64,000 bases of DNA from Duganella sp. Root336D2 (GTDB lineage Bacteria; Pseudomonadota; Gammaproteobacteria; Burkholderiales; Burkholderiaceae_D), in assembly GCF_001425005.1 (NCBI RefSeq), contig NZ_LMDB01000022.1, forward strand, positions 125,264 to 189,263. The letters are read 5' to 3'. The notes under the pieces were generated by a model. That model was not told the DNA's origin. It was given only the letters and a program-made list of their open reading frames with translations, and did not search any database. The translations under genes and the position numbers were made by a program. Position 1 is the stretch's first letter. Every line of letters begins with the position of its first letter. This document shows positions 42,122 through 49,840 of this stretch, one piece after another.

Positions 42122-42742
42122 TTATTCTGTGCGGCGACGGCGGGCTACCCCCAAGCCCATCAGCCCGACGCCTAGCAGTGCCAGGGAAACTGGTTCAGGA
42201 ATGACGCTGATTGTAGGGACCGTGTCGTCGCCAGGGTCAGCAGGTGGATCGTCTGGCAGCGGATCGGTTGGATTGGTTGGCGCATTGAAATTGCCGGCCA
42301 AGACCAGGAAGTCGACATTGGTGGTGTTATCGTGGATGTTCAGCGAATCCAGGCGGAAGCGATATACCTGGCCGGCAAGCAAGGTCACGTCATCGAAGTA
42401 GGCTGCGTAACCGCTTGGCTTGGTCTTCGCTTGCGAGACATCGTTGAGCAGGAAATCGAAGTCGAAAGACTGCACCGAGCCGCCATTGGGCGGGGCGATG
42501 CTGAAGTCGAACGTAGTGTCGGCCGTTACTTTGACGTAGAGCGTGGTCTGGTCCTTGACGTGGATCCAGTCGGCAAAAGTCCAGACTGAATCGCCGTCGG
42601 GATTCCACCCCGCGGCGATCGAGCTGCCAACTGTCAGAGTCAACGCGTTACCGCTGGTTTGCCCTAGTTTATTGGTAGGGCCTGCGGCGGCGGAGCCAAC
42701 AGCCAGGGCGCAGATTGCAGCCAGTGCCAGTTTCGTGAACAT
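42122..42742 (-). CDS. PEP-CTERM sorting domain protein
   Basis: This 206-aa exported protein has a signal peptide (MFTKLALAAICALAVGSAAA), a beta-rich mature domain, a Pro/Asp/Thr-rich spacer and the C-terminal sorting signal VIPEPVSLALLGVGLMGLG followed by RRRR. PEP-CTERM proteins are handled by exosortase (EpsH/XrtA) and tend to be surface or extracellular-matrix proteins. No exosortase is in the window. I start at 42742, where a GAGGAG ribosome site and the signal peptide agree. A sigma-54 promoter lies 37 bases upstream. Confidence 0.93.
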   Translation of the reverse strand: MFTKLALAAICALAVGSAAAGPTNKLGQTSGNALTLTVGSSIAAGWNPDGDSVWTFADWIHVKDQTTLYVKVTADTTFDFSIAPPNGGSVQSFDFDFLLNDVSQAKTKPSGYAAYFDDVTLLAGQVYRFRLDSLNIHDNTTNVDFLVLAGNFNAPTNPTDPLPDDPPADPGDDTVPTISVIPEPVSLALLGVGLMGLGVARRRRTE

Positions 42743-42778
42743 GGTGACTCCTCGATTTGTGTGCTCAGGGGTTACTAA

Positions 42779-42793
42779 GCAATCGTTATGCCA
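42779..42793 (-). promoter_or_regulatory. Sigma-54 promoter of the PEP-CTERM gene
   Basis: On the minus strand the sequence is TGGCATAACGATTGC. It matches TGGCAC-N5-TTGC at all key positions: GG at -24 and GC at -12, 10 bases apart. The start of transcription would be near 42767, about 25 bases before the ATG. Confidence 0.75.
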
Positions 42794-42844
42794 CAAACTG
42801 AAAGTCAGTCATTTCAAGGACTTACCGGGTGTTGCATGAGGGAA

Positions 42845-42861
42845 TGTAAAAATTCCCGACA
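42845..42861. promoter_or_regulatory. 17-bp site TGTAAAAATTCCCGACA, copy 2
   Basis: The centre lies about 86 bases upstream of the predicted sigma-54 transcription start of the PEP-CTERM gene, a usual distance for an enhancer-binding activator. The PrsR-type activator of PEP-CTERM genes is a candidate, not tested. Confidence 0.5.
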
Positions 42862-42886
42862 TTAAGAGGCTTACTCCGCAGTTAAT

Positions 42887-42921
42887 AAAAAAGCACCGAA
42901 CCTTGCGGTATCGGTGCTTTT
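42887..42921. terminator. Terminator downstream of rpoH
   Basis: AAAAGCACCGA (42889-42899) pairs with TCGGTGCTTTT (42911-42921), 11 bp with an 11-base loop, and A/T tracts lie on both sides. It is 19 bases beyond the rpoH stop on the minus strand. Confidence 0.85.
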
Positions 42922-42939
42922 GGCGAGGACAGCCCTGGC

Positions 42940-43830
42940 TTACATATAGGCGGCCAGCGAGCCTTTCATTTTTTTCAGGGCAGCCGCTTCGATCTGGCGG
43001 ATGCGTTCGGCCGACACGCCGAATTCTTCAGCCAGCGTGTGCAGCGTGGCGCCCGAGCCATCGTCGTTGGCCAGCCAGCGTGCTTCCACGATACGGCGCG
43101 AACGTGCATCGAGCTTGGACAGGGCAGTTTCCAGGCCCTCGGACTGCAGGCGCACCACCTGTTCCGCTTCCAGCACCTTGGTCGGCTCCATATTGTCGGA
43201 GGACAGGTAGGCGATCGGCGAAAACTTGTCGTCTTCGTCGTCGGAAGGGGCTTCCAGGGCGATGTCGCGGCCGCTCAGGCGCGTTTCCATCTCGATCACT
43301 TCTTCGCGCTTCACGTCCAGCGCCTTGGCCAGTTCGTCGATCTGCTTCGGCGACATGGCATCCAGGCCCTGCTTGTGGCTGCGCAGGTTGAAGAACAGCT
43401 TGCGCTGGGCCTTGGTGGTGGCCACTTTGACCAGGCGCCAGTTCTTCAGGATGTATTCGTGGATTTCAGCCTTGATCCAGTGCATGGCGTAAGACACCAG
43501 GCGCACGCCCTGGTCCGGGTCGAAGCGCTTGACCGCCTTCATCAGGCCGATATTGCCTTCCTGGATCAGGTCGCCGTGTGGCAGGCCATAGCCCAGGTAG
43601 CCGCGCGCGATCGACACCACCAGGCGCAGGTGGGAGGTGACCAGCGTTTCCGCCGCCTTGATATCGTTCTTTTCCTTCAGGCTCTTGCCGAGCGCCACTT
43701 CTTCCTCGTGGGTCAGCATAGGCAGGCGATTGACAGCCGAGATGTAAGCGTCCAAGTTGCCCAGGCTCCCGCTGAAGCCAAGGGTCAGCGCGTTGCTGCC
43801 GGCAGGTACCAGTGCGTTTGTTGCGGTCAT
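42940..43830 (-). CDS. rpoH: RNA polymerase heat-shock sigma factor RpoH (sigma-32)
   Basis: This sigma factor directs transcription of chaperone and protease genes. The 296-aa product has region 2 (GLPHGDLIQEGNIGLMKAVK and VRLVSYAMHWIKAEIHEYI), the RpoH box just after (NWRLVKVATTKAQRKLFFNL) and a region 4 helix-turn-helix (TLHTLAEEFGVSAERIRQIE). I start at 43830 (MTATNALVPAG); the frame is open 36 codons further up without similarity. The promoter region carries a CIRCE element at 43932. A terminator follows. Confidence 0.96.
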   Translation of the reverse strand: MTATNALVPAGSNALTLGFSGSLGNLDAYISAVNRLPMLTHEEEVALGKSLKEKNDIKAAETLVTSHLRLVVSIARGYLGYGLPHGDLIQEGNIGLMKAVKRFDPDQGVRLVSYAMHWIKAEIHEYILKNWRLVKVATTKAQRKLFFNLRSHKQGLDAMSPKQIDELAKALDVKREEVIEMETRLSGRDIALEAPSDDEDDKFSPIAYLSSDNMEPTKVLEAEQVVRLQSEGLETALSKLDARSRRIVEARWLANDDGSGATLHTLAEEFGVSAERIRQIEAAALKKMKGSLAAYM

Positions 43831-43931
43831 CTTATCTATCCTCGCTTGAAGGGAATGCTTTTCAGAGTTACCAGCATGCACGACAGAACTTAAATGATTC
43901 TTAACCTCTATCATGCCGTTCTGAACATATA

Positions 43932-43958
43932 TTAGCACTCTCCCCTGGTGAGTGCCAA
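43932..43958. promoter_or_regulatory. CIRCE (HrcA operator) overlapping the rpoH promoter
   Basis: TTAGCACTC, a 9-base spacer and GAGTGCCAA match the CIRCE consensus with one mismatch. On the minus strand the same bases supply a -35 TTGGCA (43953-43958) and run into a -10 TAATAT (43929-43934) with an 18-base spacer, so bound HrcA would block this promoter. It lies about 100 bases before rpoH. Confidence 0.85.
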
Positions 43959-44080
43959 TCGCAGGGATTTTATGGCTCTGATAGCAAAAACACTATCGCC
44001 AGAGCGCGATTCCTTGCGCTGGATCAAAGTCAGGATAAGGCGGGGAACGGAGCGGCTCGGTGCGGATACGCACGAAGAAT

Positions 44081-44161
44081 TTGAAAGTCGGGGTCAGCTC
44101 CGGCAATCGGACATTTTGCGTAGCAAAATGTCCGATTGCCGGAGCTGACCCCGACTTTCAA
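44081..44161. repeat. Perfect 39-bp inverted repeat (long hairpin) at the 3' end of ftsX
   Basis: The arms 44081-44119 and 44123-44161 are perfect reverse complements around a 3-base GTA loop. The outer part reads TTGAAAGTCGGGGTCAGC, sharing the GGGTCAG core with the repeats near rnpB. The right arm includes the ftsX stop codon. Between this and the CIRCE, 43959-44080 holds no supported gene. Confidence 0.85.
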
Positions 44162-45072
44162 TTTAAACGCGACAGGTGACGCTGGACGCAGAGCAGGGCG
44201 CCGACCAGGCCGAGCCCGGCGGACAGGGCGAGCAGGCCGGCAGTGCCCATCGGGTCCAGCGGAACCAGCTGGAATTCCGAGGCGTACAGTCTTGCGAAAT
44301 CTGCAATGGCGCGGTTGAGTGGCTGCAGGGCCAGTGCCACGCCGCCCAGGGCTACGCCGCCGGCGCACAGGCCGAGCAGGGCGCCGGTGTAATAGAAGGG
44401 GCGGTGGATGAAGCTGTCGCTGGCCCCGATCAGTTTGGAGACCAGGATTTCCTCACGCTGGGTCATCACCTGCAGGCGGATGGTGTTGAACACCACTGCC
44501 ACCACTACCGTGGCCAGGGTGGCGGCCAGCAGCAGCAGGGCCAGGCGCAGGATGCCCAGCAGGGCGGCCAGCCGCTTTACCCAGGCCGAATCCACCTGCA
44601 CCGATTCCACGCCCGGCAGGGCGCGCATCTGGTCGGCGATGCTGTCGATCTGGCTGCCTTCCGCGGCGTTCTGGAAGGCATTCAGTTTGACTACATAGCT
44701 GTCCGGCAGGGGATTCTCGCCCAGCGTGGCAACCACGTCGGACAGGCCGCTCTTGGCATTCAGCTGCTCCAGCGCTTTTTCGCGCGAAGTGAAAATGATC
44801 TTGGCCGAAGGTGCGATGCTGCGCAGCGAGGAAGCCAGCCCGGTGGCCTGCTCGCGCGGGGTTTCGGCCTTGATGAAGACGCTGAGCTCAGGCTCGACCG
44901 CCATCTGCTCCGACAGCGGCCGCACATTGTCGAGCAAGGTCACGCCCATGAAGGGCAGGGCCAGCGCAATGGCGACCACCAGGATATTGAACAGGAAAGA
45001 GCCCGGCGCCCGGCGCACATGCACCAGGGCGGAGCCGAGGGCGAACAGGTGGTGGCGCAGCCAGGTGCTCAT
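44158..45072 (-). CDS. ftsX: Cell division permease-like protein FtsX
   Basis: FtsX is the membrane partner of FtsE; together they control septal peptidoglycan hydrolases. The 304-aa product has four transmembrane helices: one near residue 25, then a periplasmic domain, then three in the last 130 residues. NTIRLQVMTQREEILVSKLIGAS is the family signature. The last codons (about HLSRLN) run into the perfect hairpin, whose arm supplies the TGA stop, so the original C-terminus may have been altered. The start overlaps ftsE by 4 bases. Confidence 0.94.
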   Translation of the reverse strand: MSTWLRHHLFALGSALVHVRRAPGSFLFNILVVAIALALPFMGVTLLDNVRPLSEQMAVEPELSVFIKAETPREQATGLASSLRSIAPSAKIIFTSREKALEQLNAKSGLSDVVATLGENPLPDSYVVKLNAFQNAAEGSQIDSIADQMRALPGVESVQVDSAWVKRLAALLGILRLALLLLAATLATVVVAVVFNTIRLQVMTQREEILVSKLIGASDSFIHRPFYYTGALLGLCAGGVALGGVALALQPLNRAIADFARLYASEFQLVPLDPMGTAGLLALSAGLGLVGALLCVQRHLSRLN

Positions 45073-45728
45073 GCTGCTTCCTTCATCAGTTCGCCGCGTT
45101 CGAGATGGATCACACGCGCCGCGGCGTCCAGAATCTGTTCATCGTGCGAGGAAATCAGGCAAGTCACGCCCACCGAGTGGAAGGCGTGCAGCGCATCGAT
45201 CACCCGGTTGGCGCTGGCGCGGTCCAGGTTGGCGGTCGGTTCGTCGGCCAGGATGATTTGCGGCCGGTTGACGATGGCACGGGCGATCGAGACGCGCTGC
45301 TGTTCGCCGCCGGACAGGGCCAGCGGCTGCCCGTCGGCACGGTCCAGCAGGCCCACCTTGTCGAGGGCGGCGCGGGCGCGCTGCTCGGCGACAGCACGCG
45401 GCGAACCGGTCACCAGCAGCGGCATCATCACATTGGCCAGCACCGTGCGGTCGTTCAGCAGGCGCTGTTCCTGGAAGATCAGGCCCAGGTTGCGGCGCAG
45501 GAAGGGAATGCCGGCGCGTTTCAGGGCGCCGATGTCCTGGCCGTTCACCAGCACTTTGCCCGACGTCGGCCGCTCCATGGCGGCGATCATCTTCAGCAGG
45601 GTCGACTTGCCGGCGCCGGAAGGGCCGGCAAGGTAGACCAGCTCGCCTTTGGCAATGGTGAAGGAAATGTCGCGCAGGGCGACACCGTCGGGGGAGTATT
45701 GCTTGCTGACGTGCTGGAATTCGATCAT
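45069..45728 (-). CDS. ftsE: Cell division ATP-binding protein FtsE
   Basis: This ABC ATPase partner of FtsX has 219 aa. Walker A GPSGAGKSTLLK, signature LSGGEQQRVSIARAI, Walker B IILADEPTANLD and the H-loop SSHDEQ are all present. It follows ftsY by 9 bases and overlaps ftsX by 4, giving the common ftsY-ftsE-ftsX order, transcribed leftwards. Confidence 0.96.
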   Translation of the reverse strand: MIEFQHVSKQYSPDGVALRDISFTIAKGELVYLAGPSGAGKSTLLKMIAAMERPTSGKVLVNGQDIGALKRAGIPFLRRNLGLIFQEQRLLNDRTVLANVMMPLLVTGSPRAVAEQRARAALDKVGLLDRADGQPLALSGGEQQRVSIARAIVNRPQIILADEPTANLDRASANRVIDALHAFHSVGVTCLISSHDEQILDAAARVIHLERGELMKEAA

Positions 45729-45737
45729 GTAGGCCGG

Positions 45738-46790
45738 TTACGCGAGCAGTGCTTCAACAAATTCAGCCGCATTGAACGGCTGCAGGTCTTCAATCTTTTC
45801 GCCGATACCGATGAAGTACACCGGAACCGGGCGTACGCGGGCGATGGCGGCCAGGATGCCGCCTTTCGCAGTGCCGTCGAGCTTGGTGATGATCAGGCCG
45901 GTCAGTTGCAAGGCATCGTCGAAAGCCTTCACCTGGGCCAGGGCATTCTGGCCGGTATTGCCGTCGATCACCAGCAGGGTTTCGTGCGGCGCGCCTTCCA
46001 TGCCCTTGCCGATCACGCGCTTGACCTTTTTCAGCTCTTCCATCAGGTGCAGCTGGGTCGGCAGGCGGCCGGCGGTATCGATCATCACCACATTGGTGCC
46101 GCGCGCCTTGCCGGACTGCACCGCGTCGAAAGACACGGCAGCCGGGTCGCCCGACTCCTGGGAAATCACGGTGACGTTGTTGCGCTGGCCCCACACCATC
46201 AACTGTTCGCGGGCGGCGGCGCGGAAAGTGTCGCCGGCAGCCAGCAGTACCGACTGGCCGTGGGCCTGCATATGCTTGGCCAGCTTGCCGATGGTGGTGG
46301 TTTTGCCGGCGCCGTTGACCCCGGAAATCATCATGACCAGCGGCTGGTGGCGGCCCAGTTCGAACGGCCTTTGCAGCGGCTGCAGCAGGTCGACCATCAG
46401 CTGCTTGAGCGCTTCCTTGACCTGGGCGGCATCCAGCAGCTTGTCTTCCTTGACCTTGCGCTTCAGCGCATCGAGCAGGTATTCGGTGGCGTCGACGCCG
46501 GCATCGGACATCAGCAGCGCCGCTTCCAGCTCATCGTACAGATCGTCGTCGATCTTGGCGCCGACGAACAGGATGGACAGGTTGGCGGAAGTCTTCGACA
46601 AGCCGGCCTTCAGGCGGCTCATCCAGCTTTGTTTGGGTTCCGGCCTGGCGGCGGTTTCGACTTCAAACGCCAGCGGCGCGGCAGTCTCGGTGCCGGCAGG
46701 CACGGAAGGAGCAGGGGCCGCAGGTGTTGCGGCTGGCACTGCGGGCGCGGCTTCCGGCGCGACCGGTTTCTTCTTGAAAAAACTGAACAT
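45738..46790 (-). CDS. ftsY: Signal recognition particle receptor FtsY
   Basis: This SRP GTPase docks ribosome-nascent chain complexes at the membrane. The 350-aa product has a short Ala/Pro-rich acidic A-domain (about 10-70), an N domain, and a G domain with GVNGAGKTTTIGKLA (P-loop), AAGDTFRAAAREQL, DTAGRLPTQ, TKLDGTAKGG and the closing IGIGEKIEDLQPF. I start at 46790 (MFSFFKKKP) because a basic membrane-binding start is typical; the upstream open frame has no similarity. Confidence 0.96.
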   Translation of the reverse strand: MFSFFKKKPVAPEAAPAVPAATPAAPAPSVPAGTETAAPLAFEVETAARPEPKQSWMSRLKAGLSKTSANLSILFVGAKIDDDLYDELEAALLMSDAGVDATEYLLDALKRKVKEDKLLDAAQVKEALKQLMVDLLQPLQRPFELGRHQPLVMMISGVNGAGKTTTIGKLAKHMQAHGQSVLLAAGDTFRAAAREQLMVWGQRNNVTVISQESGDPAAVSFDAVQSGKARGTNVVMIDTAGRLPTQLHLMEELKKVKRVIGKGMEGAPHETLLVIDGNTGQNALAQVKAFDDALQLTGLIITKLDGTAKGGILAAIARVRPVPVYFIGIGEKIEDLQPFNAAEFVEALLA

Positions 46791-46840
46791 GGACAAGTTG
46801 GCAGAGGGTCCTTCAATCGAACCGCGTATTCTACCAGAGG

Positions 46841-47791
46841 CTAGGTGAGGGCCAGTCGCTGGCGCTGGCGCCATTCAGTTACCGCGCCGCCGATATCGTC
46901 CAGCTCGCACACATTCACCGTGCTTGGCGGGCGTTTGCGCAGGGCCGAGTTGTTGCCGCCGGCCCAGATTTCAGCCTGGTCCGGCAGGCGCACCCGCAAT
47001 TCGCGCAGGCTATCAGCAACGTGGCGCGGATTCATGGTGGCGGAAAAAGACAGCGCAACGATGTCCGCCTGCATGGCGCGCGCGCCCTCGACGATGTCCG
47101 GCAGCGGCGTCTGGACGCCTAGCGGAATGCAATGCGCTCCCTCGGCGGCAAACATGGCTTCGGCCATCAGCAGGCCCAGGCCGTGGCGTTCCTGCGGCAG
47201 GGTGGTCAGCAGCACACGCGGGCGCGGCGCCCCGCTGCTGTGGTTCACCTGCGGCACCGAGAATACGGCGCTGCGCAGTACGATCTGCACCGATTCGGCA
47301 AATAAATGCTCTTCAAACACAGCGAACTGCCCGCAAGCCCACGCTTCGCCCACCAGGGTGGTAAGCGGGGCGACCAGGTTGATCACGAAATTCTTTAAGC
47401 CCATCACCAGCATCGCCTGCGTCAGTTTGCGGCGGAAAGCTTCCATTTGATGGGCTTTACAGAGTTCCAGGAAGGCGTGCAGCTCGGGGTGCGGCATGGC
47501 AGCTTCCATCCGCTGGCTGGAAGCGCTTTTCTGCGCCAAGGCCTGCAGTTCGTCCGCGGAATAGCCGATAACCTTGCCCGGACGGTAGCCCAGATCAATC
47601 AATCTCTTGATCAATCTCAATTTAATTACTTGTTCGCTTGGATAGACTCGCTCTCCGAACGTGTCGCGTTCAGGACGGGGAAAATCGTAACGGCGCTCCC
47701 AAACGCGCAAAGTTTCCTTTGCCAGGCCGGTGTCCCGTTCCACATCGCTGATGGTGGATGGAATTGTTACAGAAACCGCACTCGTTTTCAT
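46841..47791 (-). CDS. MerR-family regulator with B12-binding domain (CarH/LitR-like photoreceptor candidate)
   Basis: The 316-aa product has an N-terminal MerR helix-turn-helix (ISDVERDTGLAKETLRVWER, about 12-80) and a C-terminal cobalamin-binding module. It keeps the CarH four-helix motif W-x9-EH (Trp151, Glu161, His162) that caps the adenosyl group, and ERHGLG gives the lower axial His203. By family knowledge these sense light through adenosylcobalamin and release DNA when lit. No carotenoid, photolyase or other usual target is beside it; the nearest divergent gene is a porin. A light role is inferred from residues. Confidence 0.85.
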   Translation of the reverse strand: MKTSAVSVTIPSTISDVERDTGLAKETLRVWERRYDFPRPERDTFGERVYPSEQVIKLRLIKRLIDLGYRPGKVIGYSADELQALAQKSASSQRMEAAMPHPELHAFLELCKAHQMEAFRRKLTQAMLVMGLKNFVINLVAPLTTLVGEAWACGQFAVFEEHLFAESVQIVLRSAVFSVPQVNHSSGAPRPRVLLTTLPQERHGLGLLMAEAMFAAEGAHCIPLGVQTPLPDIVEGARAMQADIVALSFSATMNPRHVADSLRELRVRLPDQAEIWAGGNNSALRKRPPSTVNVCELDDIGGAVTEWRQRQRLALT

Positions 47792-48148
47792 TCGCCGACA
47801 GCGCCCCCAGATTGATCCGCGACCTGCATTCTAACGCTGAAGTCTGACACAAAGTTGCATGCAGCACAGTTCCGTTCCACTGGGAAACTGCGCTTCAAAG
47901 CCCTTGTCCATGACACAATCCCGGCGCCCCAGGTTTCACGGCCAAAAGAAACGAAAGTGTGAAATATGTCCTGAACAAAAAAGTTGAAAGTTGTAAAAAT
48001 TTTATTCGGCTTACTCCAGCAAAAGGCGTCCCCTTGCAATACGTATTACTACGTGAATAGCAGGAAATATTGAGATCATATAAAATAACGGGCGATCAGC
48101 GCCGAAGAGCCCTGGTGATCGATAACAAAGAAAAGGAAGAAGCACATC
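47792..48148. other. Intergenic region between the MerR-like gene and the porin (357 bases)
   Basis: No gene is supported here. The stretch is AT-richer than its surroundings toward the porin, with a palindrome AATACGTATT at 48038-48047 and a -10-like TAAAAT at 48081-48086 for the porin, but no matching -35. It must also hold the promoter of the MerR-like gene. I see no clear operator. Confidence 0.5.
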
Positions 48149-49225
48149 ATGAAGAAGACCCTGATTTCCCTCGCAGTACTGGCAGCAGCATCCGGCAGCG
48201 CCTACGCCCAATCCAATGTAACCGTTTTCGGTATCATGGATGCCGGCATCGTGTCCGAACACGGTGGCAAGAACGGTAACGTGACCAAAGTGTCCTCCGG
48301 CGTCGCCAATGCATCGCGCATCGGCTTCAAAGGCACCGAAGACCTGGGTGGCGGCCTGTCCGCAGTGTTCATGCTGGAAGGCGGCATCAAAGGCGACACC
48401 GGCGAGTCCGACGTGTCCGGTTCGATCTTCCAGCGTCAGGCATACGTAGGCCTGGTGTCGAAATCGGCTGGTACCCTGACCCTGGGCCGCCAGTACACCC
48501 CTTGGTACAACGCATTCGTGCAAGTTGGCGATCCGTTCCAGGCTGGCCTGTCCGGTTCGGCTAAGAACATCTTCCCGGCAAACGGCATCAACGTACGCAA
48601 CAGCAACTCCGTGTACTACAAGTCGCCAGACATGATGGGTATCACTGCTGAAGTGTTCTACGCTGCCGGCGAGCAGAAAGAATCCTCGACCGGCCGTCAA
48701 CTGGGCGCGGCGATCGGCTACAAGAACGGCGACTTCGAAGGCCGCCTGGCTTACAACAACCGTAACAACGACACCGTTGCCAACAACATCGTTACCGGTC
48801 GTGACATCGGCCACAACACCCTGCTGGCTGTGAACTACGACTTCAAGGTTGTTAAGGCCTTCGCCATGTTCAACGCCAACAAAGGCCTGAACAGCGTTGC
48901 ATACCCTAACGGTACCGCTTACACCGCTGCTGCAGTAGCCGCTTCGACCGACAGCCGCAACTACCTGGTAGGCGCGACCGTTCCTGTGTCGGCTGCTGGC
49001 TCCCTGGTGGCTTCCGTAGCCCGCGCGGATGACCGTGACGTTGCCAACCGCGATGCTAACCAGTACGCAATCGGCTACCTGCACAAACTGTCGCCACGTA
49101 CCACCACCTACATGTCGTACGGCAAGATCAAGAACAAGAACGGCGCTTCCTTCACCGTTGGTAACAACGCTGAATCCGGCTCCGGTGACTCCGCTTACAA
49201 CGTAGGCATCCGTCACACCTTCTAA
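48149..49225 (+). CDS. Gram-negative porin (OmpC-like)
   Basis: This trimeric outer-membrane diffusion porin of the betaproteobacterial type has 358 aa. The signal peptide MKKTLISLAVLAAASGSAYA is followed by QSNVTVFGIMDAGI, the standard mature start. It continues through alternating beta strands with loop PWYNAFVQVGDPFQ and the strand RQAYVGLVSKSAGTLTLGR, and ends in VGIRHTF with a terminal Phe for outer-membrane insertion. Codon use is that of a highly expressed gene (many GGT, GTT, CGT). A terminator follows. Confidence 0.95.
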   Translation: MKKTLISLAVLAAASGSAYAQSNVTVFGIMDAGIVSEHGGKNGNVTKVSSGVANASRIGFKGTEDLGGGLSAVFMLEGGIKGDTGESDVSGSIFQRQAYVGLVSKSAGTLTLGRQYTPWYNAFVQVGDPFQAGLSGSAKNIFPANGINVRNSNSVYYKSPDMMGITAEVFYAAGEQKESSTGRQLGAAIGYKNGDFEGRLAYNNRNNDTVANNIVTGRDIGHNTLLAVNYDFKVVKAFAMFNANKGLNSVAYPNGTAYTAAAVAASTDSRNYLVGATVPVSAAGSLVASVARADDRDVANRDANQYAIGYLHKLSPRTTTYMSYGKIKNKNGASFTVGNNAESGSGDSAYNVGIRHTF

Positions 49226-49244
49226 TACCTGTCAGTTCCAGGTC

Positions 49245-49275
49245 AAAACGGCTGCCTCGCGCAGCCGTTTTTTTT
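49245..49275 (+). terminator. Porin terminator
   Basis: AAAACGGCTGC (49245-49255) and GCAGCCGTTTT (49261-49271) pair around CTCGC, followed by further T bases. It lies 20 bases after the porin stop. Confidence 0.9.
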
Positions 49276-49287
49276 TACAATGCTGAT

Positions 49288-49755
49288 ATGAAAACTTCAC
49301 ATCGCATCGGCAGCGCGCTGCTGCTCGCTTCAGTCACGGTATTGCCTGCCGCATTGGCGGCCAACAAAGCCGGAGGCCTGCCGCGCCACGGCATGGTGGT
49401 TTACTCTGACCTGTGCGTGCACGAAGGCAGCGGCGAATATGGCGGCCAGCGCATTACGCTGCAGCGGTTTGCCGAAGTCGATACGGTAATTTACGAATAC
49501 ACGGCTGGCGGCCTGAGCTGGCCGCTGGTGGCGAACGACGTGCATGTCGACCCGCGCGGCAAGATGATGTACTTCACCGTGCAGGAAGGGGAGGAAGAGC
49601 GCACCATCAGCGGCAAGTTCTCTCCCGGCGGCGAAACGCTGACGCTGGATGGCGGCTATTGCGATGACCAGTCGCAGCCAATGGTACTGGCCAAAGTGCG
49701 CGACTTCAGCCGCACTGCCAAAGCCTGCAAGTCCTGTCCGGCGCCGAAGCGGTAA
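49288..49755 (+). CDS. Secreted protein of unknown function (155 aa)
   Basis: The product has a signal peptide (MKTSHRIGSALLLASVTVLP through ALAANKAGG) and a small beta-rich mature domain with four cysteines: one in YSDLCVHEG, one in GGYCDD and two in KACKSC at the end. It lies just beyond the porin terminator, has its own downstream terminator and is probably an independent unit. I do not recognise the family. Confidence 0.72.
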   Translation: MKTSHRIGSALLLASVTVLPAALAANKAGGLPRHGMVVYSDLCVHEGSGEYGGQRITLQRFAEVDTVIYEYTAGGLSWPLVANDVHVDPRGKMMYFTVQEGEEERTISGKFSPGGETLTLDGGYCDDQSQPMVLAKVRDFSRTAKACKSCPAPKR

Positions 49756-49787
49756 TCAGGTCTCCGCATGGTGGTAACCGAAATATA

Positions 49788-49822
49788 AAAGGGCTGGCCG
49801 CGCGATTGCGGGCCAGCCCTTT
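49788..49822. terminator. Bidirectional terminator between convergent genes
   Basis: AAAGGGCTGGCC (49788-49799) and GGCCAGCCCTTT (49811-49822) pair perfectly over 12 bp with an 11-base loop. It serves the secreted protein gene and the convergent ThDP enzyme gene. Confidence 0.88.
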
Positions 49823-49840
49823 GACTGTGGGTCGGTGGGA

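Noticed and set aside
44014..44027. FNR/ANR-like site TTGCGCTGGATCAA
   Set aside because: It has two mismatches in the left half, and no oxygen-regulated gene lies beside it.
43948..44148. 66-codon frame between rpoH and ftsX
   Set aside because: It starts inside the CIRCE region and ends in the long hairpin; no ribosome site or family resemblance was seen.
47920..47970. Inverted TTTCAC/GTGAAA pair before the porin
   Set aside because: The spacer is about 18 bases and the arms only 6 bp, too weak to call an operator.
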